A DNA stretch of 37,131 bases from positions 1 through 37,131 of the IMG/VR virus record IMGVR_UViG_3300046721_000318; one strand, 5' to 3'. Positions 31,332-37,131 of this stretch are shown here, piece after piece. How positions within the stretch are numbered: the first letter of the stretch is position 1; each line of letters starts with the position of its first letter. The position numbers and the translations under genes were made by a program. The stretch comes from a virus. The notes under the pieces are model-generated. The model was not told the origin of the DNA. It ran no database searches and saw only the letters and a list, made by a program, of their open reading frames with translations.

Positions 31332-31796
31332 TCAGCCCCAGATCACGTTCAACGATATCGTCACGTCCGTGGTGCTGCCCAGCGTCACCCCCGAGCGGGC
31401 TATCAGGGCGGCGTACAGGCTGGTGCCCGTGGGCAGGTCGAACGGCATGACCGCCGTCGTGGCCTGCACCACGGAGGGCGCCGAGGCGCCCAGCAGCGCG
31501 GTGTCCGTGAGATGCAGGACACCAATGACCTTGGCCAGGTCCGCCGCCGCGATGGCGACCGCCGTTCGGTCGGTGACGGTGCTGGCGGTGGGAGACGCCG
31601 AGAACAGCACCAGGTCCATCGTCGGGATCACCCCCGAAGCGAACGTGACCGACGCGCCCTGGACGATGGCCGCCCCACCGGATACGGAAGCGATGTAGGG
31701 GAACACCAACAGGCCACCGATGGACGCGCCGATGGCGTAAGCCGCCGCCTGTACGGCCGGCCTGACCTGACTTTGCGGGTTCGACGTGCCGCTCAT
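31332..31796 (-). CDS. Virion protein candidate, 154 aa
   Basis: Starts MSGTSNPQSQVRPAVQ and continues as a Ser/Thr/Ala/Val-rich, low-charge protein of alternating strands (TMDLVLFSASPTAS, KVIGVLHLTDTALLG, SLYAALIARSGVTLGSTTDVTISLNVIWG). The pattern is that of small phage structural or decoration proteins with a jelly-roll-type fold, without enzymatic motif. ATG 31796 overlaps the stop of the basic 57-aa gene upstream (ATGA). It is encoded directly before the duplicated-module tail protein. It has no visible signal peptide. Confidence 0.6.
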   Translation of the reverse strand: MSGTSNPQSQVRPAVQAAAYAIGASIGGLLVFPYIASVSGGAAIVQGASVTFASGVIPTMDLVLFSASPTASTVTDRTAVAIAAADLAKVIGVLHLTDTALLGASAPSVVQATTAVMPFDLPTGTSLYAALIARSGVTLGSTTDVTISLNVIWG

Positions 31797-31966
31797 TTGC
31801 GTTTCCCTCCGGCTTTGCCACCTTTACGCGCCGCTGATAACGCGATGGCGATGGCCTGCTTCCTGTTCTTCACGATGGGGCCACCCTTGCCCGAATGCAG
31901 GTTGTCCGCCTTGAACTCAGCGAACACCTGTTTCTTCTTTTGATCGGGCGTGCCGACGAGGGGCAC
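31793..31966 (-). CDS. Small basic DUF6496-like protein, 57 aa
   Basis: The product has the pattern QVFAEFKADNLHSGKGGPIV, then KNRKQAIAIALSAARKGGK, ending in KRK. This matches the recurrent small phage/plasmid protein with 'V-M-x-E-F-K-x-x-x-L-H-S-G ... V-x-x-x-K-Q-A-I-A-I-A-L-S-x-A' (DUF6496-like, from memory). It is strongly basic (many Lys) and probably binds nucleic acid or packs in the virion. GTG 31966 directly follows the TAG of the preceding gene with only a weak RBS. Its stop overlaps the next ATG. Confidence 0.75.
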   Translation of the reverse strand: MPLVGTPDQKKKQVFAEFKADNLHSGKGGPIVKNRKQAIAIALSAARKGGKAGGKRK

Positions 31967-32311
31967 CTACTTCACCCAGACCCAGGAACCGACCCCCGCC
32001 GAGGTGACCACCCACAGCATGGTGACCTTGGTATTGACCACCAGTGCCGTCGGCGCGCCGGACACGGCGCCACCCGTGGCCGTCTGCATGGTGAGCGTGG
32101 TCACCGCCGCCGTGGACACGATGGACGCCATGTCGCCCGCCGACGGCCCGGCTGGCAGTCTTACCGTCAGCGTGGCCAGCGTACCAGCCGGGGTCAGGAA
32201 CAGACTGGGTCCCGACATGGAGATGACCGCGCCGGCGATGGGCGTGGCCGCCTGCGGCGCGATGCCGCCGTCGGGGAAGAACGTTCCGTTATTGAACAGG
32301 AAGCTGGGCAT
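31967..32311 (-). CDS. Small virion protein candidate, 114 aa
   Basis: Starts MPSFLFNNGTFFPDGGIAPQ and is a Gly/Thr/Ala-rich, charge-poor beta protein ending GSWVWVK. RBS AGGAAAGG lies upstream of ATG 32311. The composition (threonine-rich strands, SLFLTPAGTLATLTVRLP) fits a tail or decoration subunit. Its first residues echo the MPTFxxxGTSFL start of two neighbouring proteins (32335-33234 and 33457-34677), which suggests a shared docking peptide, although the match here is loose. No further function visible. Confidence 0.6.
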   Translation of the reverse strand: MPSFLFNNGTFFPDGGIAPQAATPIAGAVISMSGPSLFLTPAGTLATLTVRLPAGPSAGDMASIVSTAAVTTLTMQTATGGAVSGAPTALVVNTKVTMLWVVTSAGVGSWVWVK

Positions 32312-32334
32312 GGCGATTATCCTTTCCTAAGAGA

Positions 32335-33234
32335 TCATGTTAACACAACGCCGCGCCAGGACGTGCCATCGTGCATCATAAGTTTGTGGTTCACCGTGTC
32401 GTAGGTCAGCGCCACGCGACCCGCCGATGCCTGAAACGGCGCGCCTGTTGGCGGTCCGGCGCAGGCGGAAACGTGCAAGAAATGAGAGGTCGCCGTCGTC
32501 GCGTTCGGCTGGCCGTTATAACCAACGATAAGGTCGGTGCAGCCGAAACCACCCGCGATGCCAGTGTTATACGCGGGATAAATGTAGGTGCCCGTGCTGG
32601 TTACCAGAAAGCTTCCATCGGAACCGCCAAACCCAACCGCGAGTCCTCTGTCAGGGTGCATGTTTCCGCCAACGCCGCAGCTTATCTCAAGATTATACGT
32701 GGGCGCTGGAGTTCCTATACCGACCGGCGCGCTAAGGAACGCGCCATATTCGTTCGTCGCCTGTGATGATCCTTCCTGATACAGGAAATAGTGATTGGTT
32801 ATCGTTCCACCACCGGATTTATAGTTTCCGTGCCCAAAGTAATCCACGCCATTGACCAGCGTCCCGGGGGTGGCGATGCCGGATACCGCCATGATGCCGT
32901 TAACCTGTTGCACGACGCTACCGGGGACATTGTCGAAAACCGACGCGTTGCCGTAAATCGCGGAAGTGTGTCCGGAAAGCGGGACCGCGTGACCGTTCGC
33001 CTGCACGAACATGTAGCTGACGAGTCCCAGACTGTCGCCGCCCGTTTGGTTCGCGGTATAGACAGTCGTGCTCGCTATTTGATTAAATATATAGTCTGCC
33101 GTGGGCTGCGTCGTGACGCCGCTGATGTTGAGATTATGCTTTCCGGCATCCGCGAGCGGCAGAAACGGGCCACCAGTCGTCGTGCCACTTTTTGGCTGTA
33201 AAAAACTCGTACCAACAACAGCGAACGTCGGCAT
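32335..33234 (-). CDS. Virion or tail protein with MPTFxxxGTSFL start, 299 aa
   Basis: AAGGGGGG precedes ATG 33234. A longer in-frame extension to 33345 overlaps the 70-aa gene and is rejected. The product begins MPTFAVVGTSFLQPKSGTTTGG and continues as a Gly/Ser/Thr-rich beta protein with repeated small motifs (YFGHGNYKSGGG, PAPTYNLEISCGVGG, GTYIYPAYNTGIAGG). It ends VALTYDTVNHKLMMHDGTSWRGVVLT, a common C-terminal module of phage tail proteins. No catalytic motif. It shares the N-terminal peptide and its DNA sequence (33198-33213) with the SGNH hydrolase gene, so both may be attached to the same tail part. Confidence 0.65.
   Translation of the reverse strand: MPTFAVVGTSFLQPKSGTTTGGPFLPLADAGKHNLNISGVTTQPTADYIFNQIASTTVYTANQTGGDSLGLVSYMFVQANGHAVPLSGHTSAIYGNASVFDNVPGSVVQQVNGIMAVSGIATPGTLVNGVDYFGHGNYKSGGGTITNHYFLYQEGSSQATNEYGAFLSAPVGIGTPAPTYNLEISCGVGGNMHPDRGLAVGFGGSDGSFLVTSTGTYIYPAYNTGIAGGFGCTDLIVGYNGQPNATTATSHFLHVSACAGPPTGAPFQASAGRVALTYDTVNHKLMMHDGTSWRGVVLT
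33198..33213 (-). repeat. 16-bp identical segment in tail-protein N-terminus, copy 1
   Basis: GTAAAAAACTCGTACC on the + strand occurs at 33198-33213 and at 34641-34656. On the minus strand it encodes Gly-Thr-Ser-Phe-Leu with the AT-rich codons GGT-ACG-AGT-TTT-TTA, unusual in these GC-rich genes. Both copies lie 9 to 14 codons from the start of two different tail proteins. Confidence 0.85.
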
Positions 33235-33244
33235 GAAACCCCCC

Positions 33245-33457
33245 TTATCCGATACCCGGGAACCTGGCGCGGACCTTGGCGCGGACCTTGGCCGCGACTG
33301 GTTTGCCGGCGGAACGCGCCAGCGCGTTTCGCGCATGCGATGCATCCGGGATCGGATAGCTTCCGGAACCGGAACCTTTGGGGCCTTCGCCCTTACCCGG
33401 CAGAGCGAAATCCTTTCGTGGCAGCTTCTGGCGCTGCCCTGAAGACAATTTTGCCAT
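33245..33457 (-). CDS. Small conserved phage-type protein (YPIPDxxHARNAL), 70 aa
   Basis: The sequence has LPRKDFALPG, GSYPIPDASHARNALARSAG, then KVRAKVRARFPGIG. This is a pattern I know from many phage and bacterial proteins, sometimes as a short stand-alone ORF and sometimes at the end of larger proteins (L-P-x-x-x-F-x-x-P ... Y-P-I-P-D-x-x-H-A-x-N-A-L ... V-x-x-x-x-x-x-x-F-P). Function unknown. ATG 33457 overlaps the SGNH stop (ATGA), so a GTG at 33460 is not needed. Strongly basic C-terminus. Confidence 0.8.
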   Translation of the reverse strand: MAKLSSGQRQKLPRKDFALPGKGEGPKGSGSGSYPIPDASHARNALARSAGKPVAAKVRAKVRARFPGIG

Positions 33458-34677
33458 CACGCTTTCAGCACCAGGCGCGCGATGTCGGCCGCGAGGCAGC
33501 GCGCGATGTAGGCGTGTCCCGCGTCGTTCGGATGTGTGTTGTCAGAGCTGATATAAAGGTCGCAATTGCCAGTACCGTTGGGCGCCGTCGCGTTACCGGT
33601 GCCGGTCATGTACGGCCCGGCTGGGCTGCTTATATTTGGAATGAAATAAACCAACGGATTATTGATCGCCGCGACGGCATTCGCGATGGCGGTTTCGAAC
33701 GGTGCCGTGGTGGCGGTTGGTATGTTGCCTCCGTTGATGCCGGTCACGACAATTGGAACTCCCGTCAGTACTGGTTGCTGGATAATAGCGGAAAGATACG
33801 TCATTACCTCGGTCTGGACCGCCGCCGGGGTGAACGCCAGATCGTTTGACGCGTCTTCTATCACAACGATACCCGGTGCCGCCGTTATCATATCGGACAA
33901 TCGTTGCCGGTAGTTTCTCTGCGTGCCTGATGCCGTGGCCAGGTATCCGGTGCCGCCGACGCCGCCATTCCAAATATCGCGAATACCCAACAGATCCGCC
34001 ATCACCTGGGGAAATGCGTTGTAAACGATACTCGCTCCGCCCGCCGCCACCCAACTATCCCCCACCACGAACATGCGCTGGGGCAGGCCCGCCGGTCGCG
34101 TGACGGTCTCCGTTGGGCCTACCGTCACCGCCTGGAAATGCAGCGCCGCATTACCCTCCATGGTGATCGTGCGAACCGCGCGTCCGCCCGCCGCCGTGAA
34201 GTCCAGAGTGATATACCCCCCGCCAGCGACGGGTGCCGTCGGCGTGAGGGATACGTATTGGCCGTTGACGATAAATCGCGCGGTCGCGGAACCCGCGACG
34301 TTTAACACGGTGAACATGACCTTCACCGCGTCCGCTACTATTTCGAAACGTCCCAGGAAGGGTGTATAACCACCATTCACGGTGACGCTGTTCAGTTGCG
34401 TGAACAGCGCGCCGTCCAAAGCTGGCTGCCCTCCCAGATAATTGATCGCCGCCGCTTTTGGGCCTGTGTTGATCCAGACATTGCTCAATCCGGCTGTCGG
34501 CGTCCCGCTCGCGGTTATCGTGGGTGGCGTGGTCATGATGGGATTGACGCGCGGATTATTGGCCCTGGCGACGGCGGCGGAATGTGCCATGGACGTCAAC
34601 GTGCTGGCAGCGCTAACGGCGGCGGCACCACTGGAAGAACGTAAAAAACTCGTACCGGTATTAGTAAACGTAGGCAT
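33457..34677 (-). CDS. SGNH/GDSL hydrolase (tail esterase candidate), 406 aa
   Basis: The SGNH blocks are clear: block I MFVVGDSW with Ser208, block II GGVGGTG around Gly241, block III DASND with Asn278, and block V SDNTHPNDAGH with Asp379 and His382. The family contains esterases, including sugar O-deacetylases. Phage versions on tails often remove acetyl groups from capsule or O-antigen (family knowledge). Residues 1-195 are a Thr/Ala-rich beta region starting MPTFTNTGTSFLRSS, with no enzyme motif, and presumably attach the protein to the tail. It probably trims the host surface glycan during adsorption (inference). Lies in the late operon near the tail fibre. Confidence 0.85.
   Translation of the reverse strand: MPTFTNTGTSFLRSSSGAAAVSAASTLTSMAHSAAVARANNPRVNPIMTTPPTITASGTPTAGLSNVWINTGPKAAAINYLGGQPALDGALFTQLNSVTVNGGYTPFLGRFEIVADAVKVMFTVLNVAGSATARFIVNGQYVSLTPTAPVAGGGYITLDFTAAGGRAVRTITMEGNAALHFQAVTVGPTETVTRPAGLPQRMFVVGDSWVAAGGASIVYNAFPQVMADLLGIRDIWNGGVGGTGYLATASGTQRNYRQRLSDMITAAPGIVVIEDASNDLAFTPAAVQTEVMTYLSAIIQQPVLTGVPIVVTGINGGNIPTATTAPFETAIANAVAAINNPLVYFIPNISSPAGPYMTGTGNATAPNGTGNCDLYISSDNTHPNDAGHAYIARCLAADIARLVLKA
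34641..34656 (-). repeat. 16-bp identical segment in tail-protein N-terminus, copy 2
   Basis: Identical to 33198-33213. Encodes GTSFL near the N-terminus of the SGNH hydrolase. The surrounding 12 codons differ apart from MPTF, so this is a short conserved patch rather than a recent duplication of the whole start. Confidence 0.85.
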
Positions 34678-34704
34678 GACCTTACCCCTTCACATGATCA
34701 ACCG

Positions 34705-34959
34705 TCATGCCTCGACCTTCTGCCGTTCCTCGCTCCACGCGTCGGTCCAGGCCACGCGCAACGCCTCGACCAGCCGGCATTCGTTCCACAAATGTAACAT
34801 TGGCGTGTTGCCGTAGCGCTCGATGGCGGCCGTGAGCGACGCGTCGAACGGCAGGTGGTCCGCGTTCAACGAGTCCCGCAGACCATGGTGCGCCACCAGC
34901 AGGTTGTCGATGGCGGTGCCCACCATGGCCATTTTGTAGAGCGCCAGCGATCCGTCCAT
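34705..34959 (-). CDS. Small hypothetical protein, 84 aa
   Basis: ATG 34959 overlaps the stop of the preceding small gene by one base (TGATG). The product is helical and mostly soluble: MDGSLALYKMAMVGTAIDNL, then HLPFDASLTAAIERYG and MLHLWNECRLVEALRVAWTDAW. No metal site or membrane segment is evident, and I do not recognise a family. Gap of 27 bases after it (34678-34704) holds only the RBS of the SGNH gene. Confidence 0.55.
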   Translation of the reverse strand: MDGSLALYKMAMVGTAIDNLLVAHHGLRDSLNADHLPFDASLTAAIERYGNTPMLHLWNECRLVEALRVAWTDAWSEERQKVEA

Positions 34960-35165
34960 CAGCGCAACGTCCCGGCCTGACCCGTGGCGGTGCCGCGCGG
35001 GGACTTCTTCGCCAGTGCCTTCTTCATGGCGATGGGCTGGCCCGGCGAGGTGGGGCCGGGGATGGGCTGCTGGGCGAAGCTGTGCCCCGGCCCACCGGCC
35101 ACGACATGCGTGGGCGAGCTGCCGCGAGAGCTCGGGTTGACGTTCTTAGGTCCTGACTTAGCCAC
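34959..35165 (-). CDS. Small basic Pro/Gly-rich protein, 68 aa
   Basis: GTG 35165 is preceded by a strong AAGGAGG at 9-base distance, and its reading frame overlaps the tail-fibre stop by 8 bases. The product is Pro/Gly/Ser-rich with a basic C-terminus (MAKSGPKNVNPSSRGSSPTH, then KKALAKKSPRGTATG), probably disordered. No domain recognised. The good RBS is the main reason to accept it. Confidence 0.55.
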   Translation of the reverse strand: MAKSGPKNVNPSSRGSSPTHVVAGGPGHSFAQQPIPGPTSPGQPIAMKKALAKKSPRGTATGQAGTLR

Positions 35166-37131
35166 GAAAGCCTCCTTTTTCCATTGCGTCCAGCCGTACG
35201 GCGAGTTCCTTGATGGCGTTCAACATGGCGAAGGTGAGCGCGGTCGTATCCAACGTGCGAAGATCATCGATGGGTCCTACCTCATCGAGGTCCGCCGGGA
35301 TCCGCTTCACCATCTCAGGCATGGCCTGCTCAGCCTCCTGCGCGACCAGACCCACGTACTCAGCATCATCCCGCTCGTCGTCGCCGATCCTTCCGCCACG
35401 ATGCCCCCCGCGTGACCAGTTGTCCCTGTAGCGGTAGCGCACCGGACGCAGCGCCATGATGGCCTCAAGCCCACGGTCGTAGTCCACGACGTCCCGCTTG
35501 ATCCGCGCATCCGATGACGCCGCCCACGAACCACCACCCGGTTTCAACGCGTTTGGCGCGTTCAGCTGCCAATTGGTAAGGTTACCGAACCAGACCGCGC
35601 CGCCGGTCATGACGAAGTTCACATCGGCCGTGCTTCTCAGTCCGATGACGTTCAACGAGATGGCTCCCCACTCCTGTATGGGAGCGCCGGAGGTATCCGT
35701 CTGACCCCAACGCAACGCCTGTGTCGGCGAGAGGCTGGGGTCTATCCACATGCCCGCCGACCCGCCCGTGGACTGTGCATAAACCGCGACACAAGGCAGG
35801 CCGATATTGGATGTCGAGAAGATATCCGCGTTGTTCACCCTCAGGTTTCCCGAGAGCGTGCCCCCGGTCAGGGGCAGATAGCCGCTGATCGCGGACGACA
35901 CCTGCGCCGCCGTCTGGTAGCCGCTCGGGTTGCTCGCCGCGTAGCGCGACGTATCGACCGGATGGACGTGATCGCCGCGCGCCCACGCGGTGGACACGCC
36001 CGCCGCCACGGCGCCGTTCATGCTCGGCGCGGCGTTGGAGGACGGCAACACGTTCGTGACGTCCGCCATGGCCATCGTGACATTGCCCGAGCGGCCATTC
36101 CAGGTGGCGACGCCCGTGACGGACGAGGCGACCTGCGCCATGACGAACGCCGTCGTGGCGAGTTGCGCGGTGTTGGTCCCGAGGCCGGCGGTGGGCGCCG
36201 AGGGCGTGCCTGTGAACGTAGGACTCGCCAGTGGCGCACCGCCCACGCCGGTCACGTCCGACGACGTCAGCGTGACCGCGCCCGTACGCGTGTTGAAACT
36301 GGTGACACCGGCGGTACTGGCACTGACTTTGGCGTCCACGTAAGCCGTGGTCGCACCGCCCACGTCGGTGAAGTCCTTGGTGGTGAATGTGACGTTACCA
36401 GTACGAGTGTTCCAGGTGGTGACGCCCGAGGAAACCGCCGCGACCTGACCCAGGACGAACGCTGTCGTGGCGAGTTGCGTGGTATTGGTCCCGACGGTGG
36501 CGGTGGGTGCCGAGGGTATCCCGGTGAACGTGGGGCTCGCCAGCGGCGCGCCGCCCACGCCGGTCACATCGGCCAACGTCATGGTGACCGCGCCCGTGCG
36601 GGTGTTCCAGGAAGCCACGTTATTCGTATTGAGCCACGTCAGAGCCGCCTGCACGTCCTGGTTACCCTGGATGGGGGGTATGACGGCGATCTCGGACGCG
36701 GTGAAGAACTTCAGCCCCAGCTTCAGGTGTACCCAGACGGTCCCGTCGCAGATCAACCAGTCATGTTGTGTGTAGTCGTCAGCCGGGATGTTCGACCCGA
36801 CGGGAGGCCGGCCGTTGTCCACGACGATGACGTAATAACCTTTATAGCTGGGCTGGGCGGGGGGAAGCGGGCCCGGCGAAGGCGTGATACCCGACACCAC
36901 CGTGAACAGCGTGGTGTCCGTCAGTACGTGACACTGACCCACGAACAGCAGGTTCTCCGCCAGCAGCTCGATCTCGCCCTGAAGCACGTCATCCCGCTCG
37001 TCCACGTAGAGCTTGTTTGTCGCCTGCGTATCGATGGTGGGCAGCGCCACGGGGAGGAACAACGGACCGGTCAACGTGCCTCCGGTCAGTGGCAAGGACC
37101 CGCTGGAACCCCCACCCCCACCCCCACCACC
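35158..37131 (-). CDS. Tail fibre with S74 intramolecular chaperone C-terminus (5' end outside window)
   Basis: The window holds 657 residues. The first visible residues are a run of glycines and Ser-Ser-Gly-Ser, followed by LPLTGGTLTGPL, a typical tail-fibre repeat start. A TTG at 37095 is therefore not the real start. The middle contains repeated WNTRTGxVT ... DVTGVGGAPLASPTFTG ... TTAFV units, as in trimeric phage fibres. The C-terminal 130 residues, starting SSDARIKRDV (the Ser-Asp-x-x-x-Lys dyad region of peptidase S74), continue with LRPVRYRYRD and YVGLVAQEAEQAMPEMV and end in a short helix LNAIKELAVRLDAMEK. In S74 fibres this domain folds the trimer and then cleaves itself off (family knowledge). 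It would recognise the host surface. Confidence 0.85.
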   Translation of the reverse strand, partial: GGGGGGGGSSGSLPLTGGTLTGPLFLPVALPTIDTQATNKLYVDERDDVLQGEIELLAENLLFVGQCHVLTDTTLFTVVSGITPSPGPLPPAQPSYKGYYVIVVDNGRPPVGSNIPADDYTQHDWLICDGTVWVHLKLGLKFFTASEIAVIPPIQGNQDVQAALTWLNTNNVASWNTRTGAVTMTLADVTGVGGAPLASPTFTGIPSAPTATVGTNTTQLATTAFVLGQVAAVSSGVTTWNTRTGNVTFTTKDFTDVGGATTAYVDAKVSASTAGVTSFNTRTGAVTLTSSDVTGVGGAPLASPTFTGTPSAPTAGLGTNTAQLATTAFVMAQVASSVTGVATWNGRSGNVTMAMADVTNVLPSSNAAPSMNGAVAAGVSTAWARGDHVHPVDTSRYAASNPSGYQTAAQVSSAISGYLPLTGGTLSGNLRVNNADIFSTSNIGLPCVAVYAQSTGGSAGMWIDPSLSPTQALRWGQTDTSGAPIQEWGAISLNVIGLRSTADVNFVMTGGAVWFGNLTNWQLNAPNALKPGGGSWAASSDARIKRDVVDYDRGLEAIMALRPVRYRYRDNWSRGGHRGGRIGDDERDDAEYVGLVAQEAEQAMPEMVKRIPADLDEVGPIDDLRTLDTTALTFAMLNAIKELAVRLDAMEKGGFRG
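36142..36606 (-). repeat. Internal duplication in tail fibre (312-bp period)
   Basis: Bases 36142-36259 and 36454-36571 align without gaps at an offset of 312 and differ only at scattered, mostly third-codon positions, with weaker similarity continuing to about 36294/36606. Each copy encodes ADVTGVGGAPLASPTFTG, then SAPT and TQLATTAFV. Between them lies a diverged copy of the same unit. Confidence 0.85.
37105..37131 (-). other. G-rich tract at window end (glycine hinge of tail fibre)
   Basis: The last 22 bases (37110-37131) on the minus strand are only G and T, with three runs of five G and two of GG, encoding eight consecutive glycines. The window ends inside it. The tract could be a flexible hinge, and it could also form G-quadruplex DNA or slip during replication. 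Confidence 0.7.

Noticed and set aside
1-37131. CRISPR array, tRNA or rRNA genes
   Set aside because: No regularly spaced short repeats with unique spacers, no cloverleaf-like segment with a GGTTCRA arm, and no rRNA-like sequence was seen when reading both strands.
1-37131. Temperate lifestyle
   Set aside because: No integrase, excisionase or CI-like repressor is visible. The small HTH protein alone does not support lysogeny, although genes outside the window could change this.

Overview
The window is a GC-rich, gene-dense piece of a tailed bacteriophage genome, most consistent with a T7-like (podovirus-type) virus of a high-GC proteobacterium. The evidence is family A DNA polymerase, primase-helicase and SSB-like genes, gp14-like and transglycosylase-type internal virion proteins, a gp12-like tail protein, an S74 tail fibre and heavily overlapping genes. 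The host assignment is inference only. No integrase, repressor, terminase, portal or capsid gene is visible. Both window ends cut through genes, so this is a partial genome.

Layout. (1) 1-1706, rightward: the C-terminal end of a family A DNA polymerase, then five small genes including an HTH protein and a Cys-knuckle protein. (2) 1757-6651, rightward: a tightly overlapping block with a ParB-like protein, a Cas4/RecB-type nuclease with four candidate Fe-S cysteines, a VRR-NUC-like nuclease and a SNF2-type helicase. (3) 6743-11901, rightward: a small conserved phage-like protein, a four-Cys SSB-like protein with an acidic tail, a primase-helicase fusion and a small DNA-binding candidate. Blocks 2 and 3 each begin directly after the same 15-base sequence, ACTACCGTCGTAAAA, placed just before the ribosome binding site.

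(4) At about 11.7-12.3 kb transcription converges. The last rightward gene overlaps the last leftward gene, a secreted PEP-CTERM-like protein lacking its sorting tail, by 196 bases. (5) 12288-37131, leftward: one long late operon. In transcription order (right to left) it encodes an S74 tail fibre (partial), small virion proteins, an SGNH hydrolase, a tail or receptor-binding protein with duplicated modules, and a gp12-like tail protein. These are followed by a GNAT protein, a gp14-like internal virion protein, a SAM methyltransferase, a PP-loop (PAPS-reductase-like) enzyme, a lytic transglycosylase virion protein with collagen-like repeats and a 2362-residue polyvalent virion protein with a zincin motif. 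The operon ends with a 56-residue two-helix membrane protein (holin candidate) and an HNH endonuclease.

How it fits together: the rightward genes form a replication and recombination machine, and the leftward genes build the tail, the ejected proteins and lysis functions. The most unusual parts are the methyltransferase and PP-loop pair welded by stop/start overlaps into the virion operon, the giant ejected-protein candidate with repeated QGxxF clamp-motif-like peptides, and the repeated 15-mer at gene-block heads. Another is a shared N-terminal coding segment in two tail proteins.
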